From Deltaproteobacteria bacterium (lineage in GTDB: Bacteria > Desulfobacterota > Desulfarculia > Adiutricales > Adiutricaceae), in assembly GCA_031267005.1 (NCBI GenBank), contig JAIRZX010000366.1:1-5937 (forward strand): a stretch of DNA of 5,937 nt. The letters run 5' to 3'. The number at the start of each line of letters is the position of its first letter. Position 1 is the first letter of the stretch. Positions 1-5,937 of the stretch are shown piece after piece. The position numbers and the translations under genes are program-made. Under the pieces are notes generated by a model, which was given only the letters and a program-made list of their open reading frames with translations, was not told the origin of the DNA and searched no databases.

Positions 1-399
1 CCCCCCTCGCTTTCCGTAACTGAACAAGCTACCCCATCAACCTCGCCCCCTGAAGTTTATTTGGGCTTGATGGGTTATTATGCCGCCCGCGTTTCCCAGC
101 CTCTCTGTCAAAGGTGGCCTTCTAACCGAACTTTCGCAGGGATACGCGACAATTTACTGGCTAGAAAGGGCTAGCACCTGAGCGAGAGCACATGTAACAG
201 GCGGGCGAGCGGCAAAACACCGGTAGGGGAACGGGCGATATTCCGGAAGGAAATCTCACTAGCCCGACTGTGGTCAATCAGGAAATTTCGAAACGAGTTG
301 GATGCCAGAGAGTGGCGCCGCAACCCAGGTGAAGGGTGACATTAGACGAATTTTCATATCTTTTGCCTTAGAGACTGGAGCATCCCTACCCCCCAGTAT

Positions 400-436
400 A
401 CTGATACTTGCCAACCGGTGAACTGATACCTGCCAA
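400..436. repeat. Pair of 15-bp direct repeats, transposon-end-like
   Basis: ACTGATACYTGCCAA occurs at 400-414 and 422-436 with one difference (T/C) and a 22-bp period. The first copy overlaps a perfect palindrome, CAGTATACTG, at 394-403. Short direct repeats with a period near 20 bp, beginning TGAT, are reminiscent of the multiple repeats inside the ends of IS21-family elements. No transposase gene is present, so this is only a resemblance. A related motif in the opposite orientation lies at 3156-3186. Confidence 0.6.
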
Positions 437-928
437 GCTGTCAATTATGCCGTACGCTTTAGTACATGCCTGCGAAAGCTCAGCTTAATATCTAATTTGA
501 ACATGATGGCATTGATTTGCGTGATATATTTAAAAGACGGTTTCCTCGAATGATCAGGACAGAGGCCTCATGGCCATGTCGTATCTGGTCGTTGAAAACT
601 ATGCCGGGCATGTCAGTCTTATGATGTTGGCTTTGCTCACTCTCCCGCGGCCAGAGGGTGACCTTTCAGGCACGGGCTGGAGACCGGAGGACGGCTTACG
701 ATTGCACTTCGATTGAATTTGATGTATCATCAACAACGGATCTGGAAATGAGCCATCTTCAGGTTCCATCCGGTGGAGGTTGTGGCCATTTCCGGTTGCC
801 GTCTTCATGATCGTTATGGAAGAGTATTCTTCCCTTTGACGTTCCCTTTGGCCAATCGACGCGCTGGACTTGACTTGATTGAGCTTTTCTCGCCGGAAGG
901 CACCTCAAAGTTCCGAAGGGTCAAATCC

Positions 929-935
929 GGGAGGT
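929..935 (+). promoter_or_regulatory. Shine-Dalgarno site that fixes the GTG start at 943
   Basis: GGGAGGT is followed by a 7-nt spacer and then GTG at 943. This near-ideal ribosome binding site supports a GTG start. The encoded N-terminus reaches the family's usual opening segment (LGVSVQDFPKLIDSGSLYVDKT) within about 15 residues, which also agrees with this start. Confidence 0.8.
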
Positions 936-942
936 AGCGAAC

Positions 943-2790
943 GTGGAAACGGATAACATCAAGGAATACGCCACAAAGCCGCTGGGGGTTAGCGTACAGG
1001 ATTTCCCCAAGCTTATCGATAGCGGGTCCCTTTATGTCGACAAGACCAGCCTCATCCATAAGCTAATCACGAGCAACGCCCCGAATTATTTTTTTGCCAG
1101 GCCCAGGCGGTTCGGAAAGACGCTTCTTCTCAGCACGATTGAAGACATTTTCAAAAACGGGCAACGTCGTTTCCATGAACTTGACATTGTTACCAAGAAG
1201 CTTGAGTACGACTGGCAAACGTCCCCCGTGATCTCTTTTAACATGTCGTCCTGCGGCACAAACGCCGAGAGCCTGGACAGCAACATTGTCGAAAAGCTTC
1301 GCCGCATTGCTTCAAAAAACGACATCTCTCTAAATGAGAAAGAAAGCGCCCCTGCCGTTAGCAGCCTGATAGAACGTCTGTATAATTCCGCTTCGCGTAA
1401 AATTACATCTGAATCGAGTGAATCCAGTATTCCTGATGTAGCTGTCCTTGTAGACGAATACGATTTTCCACTTATCAGCAACCTTGACAATCCAAAAAAT
1501 CTTAAAATTGTCAGGGATACGCTATACTCGTTTTACTCAGCGCTAAAATCCGCTTCTTCTATGATCCGCTTCTCCTTAGTGACTGGCATTACCGTATTCA
1601 AAGAATTTTCACCTTATTCTGGCCTGAATCATCTCCGGGATATAACTTTTGACAAAGAATATTCCGCGCTCTGCGGATTTACGGAAAATGAAATCAAATT
1701 TTATTTTGGCAAATATTTAGAAAATTTATTTTCTGAATGGTCACAAATTAATCATTTCGGCAGATTTAAATGTTCAGATGATATTTTCCAATCATTGATA
1801 AAATGGTATGACGGATACAGTTGGGACGGATACACAAAAGTCCTCAATCCAATATCGGTTAATTATTTTTTCCTTAATAAATTATTTAATAATTACTGGT
1901 ACAACAGTGGAGGTCCAAATTTTTTAGAAAAATTACAATTGGGAAATTCTAATTATTTCGACATGTTCAATAGAAATATATCGTTATCAGGTCAAATGCC
2001 GTCAAACGAGTTGCAGAAAATATCTCCTGCAGCCGCCCTTTTGTATACAGGTTATCTTACGGTTAAGAACATAGAAATCCCAAACGACCCCCTTGGAACG
2101 ATAACCTATCGTCTGGGTATACCTAACTATGAGGTTAGCTTGGCGTTTGCTCAAGAATACTTAATTCCCAATATCTATAAATCTTTGTCCCATGATGAAA
2201 CGATTAGCCTCGCTCAACTCCTTAAGGATTTTGGAAAATTATTTTTTGCCCGTGAGGCTGTTAAAGCGGAAAAGAAGCTGGCGGCAATTTTTGCCAAATA
2301 TCCTTTCAGTTGGCACACTAATCTCGAATCGTTCTATAAGGCCCACATGCTCACTGCTCTCTTGACTCTGGACTGCGACGTCACGGGCGAGCGAACTGCC
2401 GGGGACGGCATCATCGATCTGCTTGTAGAGGGACGCAACGGAGGCGACGTAATGATCGTGGAAGTCAAATACTCAAAACTAAAAAAGAGTCCCGTCAAGA
2501 GCGCGGATCCGGCGAAAGCCTTAAAGGCAGTCCCTCACAAAAAACAAACTGCTCGGGCAAGCCGTACTCCTGATACGCAAAAAAAGCATGAAGCCCTTCT
2601 TAACTCGGGCATAACTAAAGCCTTCAACCAGATAGACGACAGGGACTACGCCAGAGAATTCCTCGAGAGCGGCAGAACAGTATGGGCCGCGGCCGTTTCG
2701 ATAGTGGGCAGAACGAACGTCAAGATCGAATTCAGGAAGCTCTCGAAGGCTCAGGAGAGCGTTTCGGGCCAGGACGCCGCCAAAACCTGA
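943..2790 (+). CDS. AAA-ATPase-like / PD-(D/E)XK nuclease superfamily protein
   Basis: A 615-residue soluble protein with the two-part architecture of the AAA-ATPase_like (PF09820) plus PDDEXK_9 (PF08011) family. Residues 14-35 hold the family opening with YVDKT. The P-loop RPRRFGKT is at 53-60 and the Walker B-like LVDEYDFP is at 169-176, where most relatives have DEYDKP. A sensor-like segment, LVTGITVFKEFSPYSGLNHL, spans 212-231, followed by CGFTENE (244-250), WYDGYSWDG (288-296) and LLYTGYLTV (366-374). The nuclease part begins near FYKAHML (464-470); D492, E507 and K509 fit the D-x(n)-E-x-K core, and AFNQI (560-564) is the later conserved helix. Residues about 511-555 form a lysine- and alanine-rich insert between the catalytic strand and that helix. 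There is no signal peptide or membrane segment. The biological role of this family is not settled; defence or mobile-element roles are guesses. The gene stands alone, faces the U32 gene, and is much more AT-rich in its middle than at its ends. Confidence 0.93.
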   Translation: METDNIKEYATKPLGVSVQDFPKLIDSGSLYVDKTSLIHKLITSNAPNYFFARPRRFGKTLLLSTIEDIFKNGQRRFHELDIVTKKLEYDWQTSPVISFNMSSCGTNAESLDSNIVEKLRRIASKNDISLNEKESAPAVSSLIERLYNSASRKITSESSESSIPDVAVLVDEYDFPLISNLDNPKNLKIVRDTLYSFYSALKSASSMIRFSLVTGITVFKEFSPYSGLNHLRDITFDKEYSALCGFTENEIKFYFGKYLENLFSEWSQINHFGRFKCSDDIFQSLIKWYDGYSWDGYTKVLNPISVNYFFLNKLFNNYWYNSGGPNFLEKLQLGNSNYFDMFNRNISLSGQMPSNELQKISPAAALLYTGYLTVKNIEIPNDPLGTITYRLGIPNYEVSLAFAQEYLIPNIYKSLSHDETISLAQLLKDFGKLFFAREAVKAEKKLAAIFAKYPFSWHTNLESFYKAHMLTALLTLDCDVTGERTAGDGIIDLLVEGRNGGDVMIVEVKYSKLKKSPVKSADPAKALKAVPHKKQTARASRTPDTQKKHEALLNSGITKAFNQIDDRDYAREFLESGRTVWAAAVSIVGRTNVKIEFRKLSKAQESVSGQDAAKT

Positions 2791-3227
2791 CAAAGCGGAA
2801 ATTTCTCAAAATACTGGCTGGAGCAGTTTCTTCCATGCCCTGCAACACCGGAAAACACGGGCTTGCGAGGCGTTCTTGAGTCCACAAGGCGCCCGCAAAC
2901 TTTCGCATTGACGAGCGAGCCAGCCTCAAACAACGTCATAGAGATGACGGCGAAATAAACCAGAACGGCAACCCAGATCTCCCGTCAGCCAACTCCGTAG
3001 CGTCGCCGGAGGGAGGCCAGGCAAGCGCCGAGGCTGCAGGACGGCGTTGAAACGCCAGACAGAATTTCATGTAAGGGATGAAGAACATGAAGGGGCCCAC
3101 GCCCGCTTGCTGAACCTCCCGAGAGCTTCGGGATAATCCCGCCGGATGTCTCCTCGGCACCTATCAATTGTCATCAGTGCCTATCTGCGCCTTAATGCGT
3201 CTGAGTTGTATTCATATTTTGCTGTTC
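2791..3227. other. Intergenic region downstream of the ATPase/nuclease gene
   Basis: No gene is supported here. Two overlapping minus-strand frames of 60-74 codons (within 2936-3167) have no ribosome binding site or recognisable domain. One contains a short hydrophobic run (GPFMFFIPYMKF), so a decayed gene is conceivable. A small inverted repeat, GGCGTT-GA-AACGCC, lies at 3043-3056, and a 6-bp GC-rich stem (TCCCGA/TCGGGA) lies near 3118-3134; neither is followed by a T-run, so I do not call a terminator. Base composition switches sharply to AT-rich at about 3190. Confidence 0.6.
3156..3186. repeat. GGCACCTATCA repeat pair, inverted relative to 400-436
   Basis: GGCACCTATCA (3156-3166) and a weaker TGCCTATCT (3178-3186) share CCTATC with a 20-bp period. 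The first unit matches the reverse complement of the 424-434 unit (GGCAGGTATCA) at 9 of 11 positions. The two sites therefore face each other across the ATPase/nuclease gene, as the ends of a mobile element would. The match is short and could be chance. Confidence 0.3.
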
Positions 3228-3327
3228 TTGCCATTCTAGTTAAATATTAGATAAATGCGTGGCAATTAATCCTTATATACTAAGGTCATATCTTGGATAT
3301 TATTCGAATAGTTAATGAAAATGGCAA
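3228..3327. mobile_element. MITE-like 100-bp inverted-repeat element, copy 1
   Basis: An AT-rich, non-coding element starting TTGCCATTC and ending AATGGCAA. Its 24-bp terminal arms (3228-3251 and 3304-3327) are inverted repeats matching at 19 of 24 positions. It aligns without gaps to copy 2 (3332-3431) over exactly 100 bp, with 77 identities by hand count, including an identical central block, AATCCTTATATA (3268-3279). It is followed by TATA (3328-3331), but the bases before it (GTTC) do not match, so no target duplication is visible for this copy alone. Small size, terminal inverted repeats and lack of coding capacity fit a non-autonomous element. A conserved structured RNA or bidirectional terminator is the alternative. 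Confidence 0.6.
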
Positions 3328-3339
3328 TATATTGCCATT
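3320..3339. repeat. Perfect 20-bp palindrome at the junction of the two elements
   Basis: AATGGCAATA followed directly by TATTGCCATT forms a perfect palindrome. It is made by the right end of copy 1, the TATA spacer and the left end of copy 2. Confidence 0.85.
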
Positions 3340-3431
3340 CAAATTAAATATCAGAAAAAGACGTGGAAACAAATCCTTATATATTACGGCTAAAGCGCGG
3401 AAAATATTCTAATATTTAATTAGAATGGCAA
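3332..3431. mobile_element. MITE-like 100-bp inverted-repeat element, copy 2
   Basis: This is the second gap-free copy. Its 24-bp arms (3332-3355 and 3408-3431) are inverted repeats matching at 22 of 24 positions. TATA occurs immediately on both sides (3328-3331 and 3432-3435), as expected for a TA or TATA target-site duplication. Its right arm matches the left arm of copy 1 at 23 of 24 positions, better than copy 1's own right arm does, which suggests shared recent ancestry or exchange between copies. It lies 35 bp beyond the 3' end of the U32 gene, so transcripts from either convergent gene that run through would fold into a hairpin here. Confidence 0.62.
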
Positions 3432-3469
3432 TATAATCAAATATGAAAGCGGCCTGCCGAAGTCGGGCC

Positions 3470-5905
3470 CTAACCGAGCCCCCTTTTGAAGTTGAACCCG
3501 GACCCCGAGACCCTCCTGGCCTCCGCCGCGGCCTTCTTGAGCGACATGGCCGCGCGGGCCGGATCCCTCTCGCGGCGCAAGTCGACCACGTAGCCCAGAA
3601 GGTTCGGGAGCTCCGGGCCCTTCAGGAAACCTCCCATGAAGACCCTGGTCTCCGGGAGGAGCACGAAGGCCTCCCCGTCGCGCGCGGCCCAGTACCTCTC
3701 CCCCCTGGGGCTCTCGACTACGCCGCGCTTTACGGCGGGGACCATCCTGGAGGTGAACAGCTGCGGGCGGCCGGAGAGGTAGCACAGCGTCTTCCCCTTG
3801 TAGGACGCCCCCAGGAGCCTGTTCCAGGTCTCGGAGTCCACCTCCGCGCTCACGCATGCGGCGTCTATCCCCAGCGAATAGAGCGCCTCCGCCGAGAAGC
3901 GGTTTAAAAAGCCCATGCGGTAGTCGGCGTAGATCCTGGGCTCGCGGCCGGCCGCCGCTTCCCGCACCAGGGCGCAGCCGCTCAATGTGGCGCACATGAA
4001 CTCCCCGTGGCCCTTGGACATGAGAGCGCCAGCCAGCGTCCGGAGCCTGTTCGCTTCCGGCGGGAAGACCAAAGGCGGCACGCTCCAGACGGCGCGCACG
4101 AGCCCCTTCACCCTGCGCTTGGCTATCTCCTTAGCGTTCGCGGCGTTCAAGGGCAGTATCACCCGCGCGGGGGCCAGCGGGGCGACCGCCTTCACGTCGC
4201 GCGCGTCCTCCAGCCAGTACCAGAGCTTCGGCGCGCCCCTGCCCCTCGCCTGGGCGGCGGGACGGGGCGCCCTCGCCTTCAACGCCGCCTCGATCTTGGC
4301 GGGAAGCGGGGGAAGCCTGTTCGGCGCCTTGGCCGCGACGGCCTTGAGCGCCTTCACGATCCCGCCGGCCATCCGCGCCTTCTCGTCCGCGGCGGATCCG
4401 GTGCGGTAGAGCATGCCGGAACCAGCAAAGCCGTCCTTGCCGCCGATAAAGATCTCTACCTCGGCTCCCGCCGGGGCCCGGACGAGAGCCTCCCCCCCTG
4501 AGCCCTCCGGACCCTTTGACCCCTTGGAAGCCTCCACCCCCCCAGATGACTTCGAACCCTTTGAAGCCTCCGGGCCCTTTGAAGCCCCCTGGCCAGTTGA
4601 AGCCTCCGGGCCAGTTGAAGCCTCAGAAGCCTCAGAAGCCTTCGGAGCCGGATCTATCCCCCCCCCGGCGGCAAGGCGCATCTCCTTGAGCTTGAAGCTC
4701 ACGCCTTCCCCGCCTTTGGCCCCCACGGCCCTCAGCCTGTCTTGGAGCGCAAGGGGCCTCAGCCTGCCCAGGCGGACGCCGGAAACGGAGTCGCCGGAGA
4801 ACATCCACGCCTCGTGGGACTGAGGGGCGCCCCTGACGAAGCCGCCGCTCCTCTTGCGCTGGGGGGCGCCGTCCAACAGCTCGCGCGCCTCTTCCAAGGC
4901 GCCCTCGAAGTCCCCGGCCGCCGAATCTATGAGGAGGCGGTAGGCCTTGACCGCCCTCTCGACGTAGTCCGGGCCCTTCATGCGGCCTTCGATCTTGTAG
5001 GCCCTGACGGGGAGGCGCATCAGATCCCGCACGTAGGGGGCGGCCTCGAAATCGGAGGCCGAGAAGAAGGTGTCCCGGCGCCCCAAATTCGCGTAAGCCC
5101 TGCGGCAGGGCTGGGCGCATGCCCCCCTGAGCGCGCTCCTGCCGCCTAAAAAACTCGAGAAAAGGCACAGCCCGGAAAACGAGAAGCACAAGGCGCCGTG
5201 GACGAAGATCTCGACGTCTATGGGGCTCCCGAAAGCCATCTGCTCCAGTTCGCGGAAGCCCGTCTCCCTGGGAAGCACTGCCCTCTCGAAGCCTAAGGCC
5301 CCGAGCATGGCGAGCCCCCCCGGCGTATGGACCGCCGTTAGCGTCGACGCGTGCAGGGGGATATCCGGAAAGAAGCGGGCGCACAAGAGCGCGAGCCCCA
5401 GATCCTGGATTATGAAGGCGTCCGGCCCGGCTTCCCTCGCGGCGCCCAAAAGCGCCACGGCGTCCCTCGCCTCGCCGTCCTTCACGAGGGAGTTCGCGGC
5501 CACGTATACCTTGACGCCGAGGGCGTGGGCCTCCCTCACCGCGCCCCGGAGCTCCCCGGGGGTGAAATTCTCGGCCAAGGCCCTGGCGCTGAAGCTCTTG
5601 AGGCCCACGTATACCGCGTCCGCCCCGGCTTCCACCGCAGCCGCGAAGGACGCGGGCCCCCCCGCCGGGGCAAGGAGCTCGGGGCGGTAGAGGGTGACCG
5701 TCTCCTCGGCGGGTGCGCGACGGGGCGCACCAGGAGGACGCCCGCTCCCCCCGGAGCCTCCGGGGGAGGGACGCTTTCCACGTACCTGACCGGTTCCCGG
5801 GCCCGGCTTCCGGGACGCGGATGAGGTGCCGCAGCCGTCGCCGCGGCCATAGCCCCGGCCCTGCGCGGAGACTGGCCCTGGAACCGGCCCTCCGGATACC
5901 TGCAA
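3470..5905 (-). CDS. U32 family peptidase-like protein, long RlhA/YdcP type
   Basis: The frame is open from a TTG at 5905 (811 codons) and continues to the window edge. The conserved protein begins at about residue 75 (PELLAPAG, near 5683). The U32 domain spans about 75-320 with GADAVYVGLKSFSAR (94-108), the U32 signature EIFVHGALCFSFSGLCLFS (232-250; F249 replaces the usual aliphatic residue), RGACAQPCRRAY (260-271) and KIEGRMKGPDYV (304-315). C240, C247, C263 and C267 fit the spacing of 4Fe-4S ligands known in U32 proteins such as UbiU/UbiV. A DUF3656-like part follows from GGFVRG (354-359) to about 530, then a second half with YADYRMGFLNRFS (659-671) and SGRPQLFTSRM (711-721). This order matches E. 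coli RlhA (653 residues), which makes 5-hydroxycytidine in 23S rRNA. An RNA-hydroxylation role is inferred; other U32 proteins act on tRNA or in ubiquinone synthesis. Residues 421-472 are a low-complexity insert. Residues 1-72 are Gly/Pro/Ser/Arg-rich, unlike the family, so the true start is uncertain: no ATG, GTG or TTG lies near residue 72, while the TTG has GGGAGG 8 nt upstream (5914-5919). Confidence 0.92.
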   Translation of the reverse strand: MQVSGGPVPGPVSAQGRGYGRGDGCGTSSASRKPGPGTGQVRGKRPSPGGSGGSGRPPGAPRRAPAEETVTLYRPELLAPAGGPASFAAAVEAGADAVYVGLKSFSARALAENFTPGELRGAVREAHALGVKVYVAANSLVKDGEARDAVALLGAAREAGPDAFIIQDLGLALLCARFFPDIPLHASTLTAVHTPGGLAMLGALGFERAVLPRETGFRELEQMAFGSPIDVEIFVHGALCFSFSGLCLFSSFLGGRSALRGACAQPCRRAYANLGRRDTFFSASDFEAAPYVRDLMRLPVRAYKIEGRMKGPDYVERAVKAYRLLIDSAAGDFEGALEEARELLDGAPQRKRSGGFVRGAPQSHEAWMFSGDSVSGVRLGRLRPLALQDRLRAVGAKGGEGVSFKLKEMRLAAGGGIDPAPKASEASEASTGPEASTGQGASKGPEASKGSKSSGGVEASKGSKGPEGSGGEALVRAPAGAEVEIFIGGKDGFAGSGMLYRTGSAADEKARMAGGIVKALKAVAAKAPNRLPPLPAKIEAALKARAPRPAAQARGRGAPKLWYWLEDARDVKAVAPLAPARVILPLNAANAKEIAKRRVKGLVRAVWSVPPLVFPPEANRLRTLAGALMSKGHGEFMCATLSGCALVREAAAGREPRIYADYRMGFLNRFSAEALYSLGIDAACVSAEVDSETWNRLLGASYKGKTLCYLSGRPQLFTSRMVPAVKRGVVESPRGERYWAARDGEAFVLLPETRVFMGGFLKGPELPNLLGYVVDLRRERDPARAAMSLKKAAAEARRVSGSGFNFKRGLG
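4503..4640 (-). repeat. In-frame 18-bp tandem repeat (hexapeptide EASKGP-type)
   Basis: Four contiguous 18-bp units, typified by CCCTTTGAAGCCTCCGGG on the plus strand, run from 4557 to 4628, with degenerate copies on either side (for example 4521-4538) and extra 9-bp half-units after 4628. Because 18 is a multiple of 3, the array is in frame with the U32 gene on the minus strand. It encodes about seven hexapeptides of the form E-A-S-[KT]-G-[PSQV] at residues 428-469. It lies in a likely surface loop of the DUF3656-like part, and copy number may vary between strains. Confidence 0.85.
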
Positions 5906-5919
5906 GCCGGGAGCCTCCC

Positions 5920-5937
5920 AGATCGGACGAGCGTCGG
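5920..5937. other. Probable residual Illumina adapter at the contig end
   Basis: The last 18 bases, AGATCGGACGAGCGTCGG, match the start of the Illumina TruSeq universal adapter in its read-through orientation (AGATCGGAAGAGCGTCGT) at 16 of 18 positions. The match sits exactly at the window edge, where untrimmed adapter would be expected. These bases should not be read as genome sequence. Confidence 0.65.

Larger units (their letters stand above)
1..942. other. Left flank without a convincing gene
   Basis: No recognisable protein or RNA gene is seen here. Plus frame 1 is open from the window edge to a TAG at 172-174, and after that stop stays open again to about 337. It has no start with a ribosome binding site and no domain I recognise, so it could be the decayed tail of a gene or chance. 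A 48-codon plus-strand frame (ATG 570, TGA 714-716) with a weak AGAGG upstream is also possible but unsupported. I looked for tRNA (no T-loop consensus), tmRNA and group II intron domain V and found none. The stretch holds the direct repeat pair at 400-436, a 10-bp palindrome at 394-403 and an AT-rich patch at 484-535. I could not pick out a credible sigma-70 promoter for the gene that starts at 943. Confidence 0.6.

Noticed and set aside
120..345. Group II intron-like or other structured RNA in the left flank
   Set aside because: Some GGAA/GAAC-rich text recalls intron domain I, but no domain V hairpin, no intron boundary and no reverse transcriptase gene are visible.
570..716. 48-codon plus-strand frame with two in-frame ATGs and a weak AGAGG upstream
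   Set aside because: Short, with no recognisable domain and a weak ribosome binding site; indistinguishable from chance.
3043..3134. Inverted repeat GGCGTT-GA-AACGCC and a nearby TCCCGA/TCGGGA stem as terminators
   Set aside because: Neither is followed by a T-run on either strand at the right place, and the stems are only 6 bp.
2936..3167. Overlapping minus-strand open frames downstream of the ATPase gene
   Set aside because: No ribosome binding site or domain, two frames are equally open, and the composition is simply GC-rich.
3228..3431. CRISPR array
   Set aside because: Only two 100-bp units, homologous throughout with inverted-repeat ends and just 4 bp between them; there is no repeat-spacer pattern and no cas gene.
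3443..5850. Several long open frames antisense to, or out of frame with, the U32 gene
   Set aside because: They are expected by-products of about 70% or higher GC; their translations are Arg/Pro/Gly-rich without domains, while the U32 frame carries clear family motifs.

Overview
The window looks like one end of a bacterial metagenome or draft-genome contig. It carries two convergent protein genes separated by an AT-rich, repeat-bearing stretch. The right half is extremely GC-rich (5521-5580 is about 75% GC by hand count). The left gene is near 50% GC at its ends and about 22% GC in part of its middle (1681-1740). This contrast suggests a high-GC genome with a later-acquired accessory gene. 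Nothing here fixes the taxon. AAA-ATPase-like/PD-(D/E)XK proteins of the type found here are common in gut and anaerobic bacteria, often as multi-copy families.

Layout: 1-942 has no convincing gene and holds a 15-bp direct repeat pair (400-436). A plus-strand gene (943-2790), with a good Shine-Dalgarno and a GTG start, encodes a 615-residue protein with an AAA-ATPase-like N-terminal part and a PD-(D/E)XK nuclease-like C-terminal part. 2791-3227 is non-coding as far as I can tell. At 3228-3431 there are two tandem 100-bp elements with terminal inverted repeats, separated and followed by TATA; they look like small non-autonomous (MITE-like) mobile elements or remnants. The minus-strand gene (3470 to about 5700, open to the window end) is a U32-family 'peptidase' of the long RlhA/YdcP type, probably an Fe-S-dependent RNA-modifying enzyme. 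It has a low-complexity hexapeptide-repeat insert and an unclear N-terminus. The last 18 bases resemble an Illumina TruSeq adapter, so the right edge is probably a contig end with residual adapter.

The two genes are transcribed toward each other and have no obvious functional link. The U32 gene is a housekeeping-type RNA-modification gene. The ATPase/nuclease gene looks like an accessory island, possibly bracketed by degenerate transposon-end-like repeats near 400-436 and 3156-3186. The best candidates for something not previously described are the paired 100-bp inverted-repeat elements and the repeat-bracketed ATPase/nuclease island.
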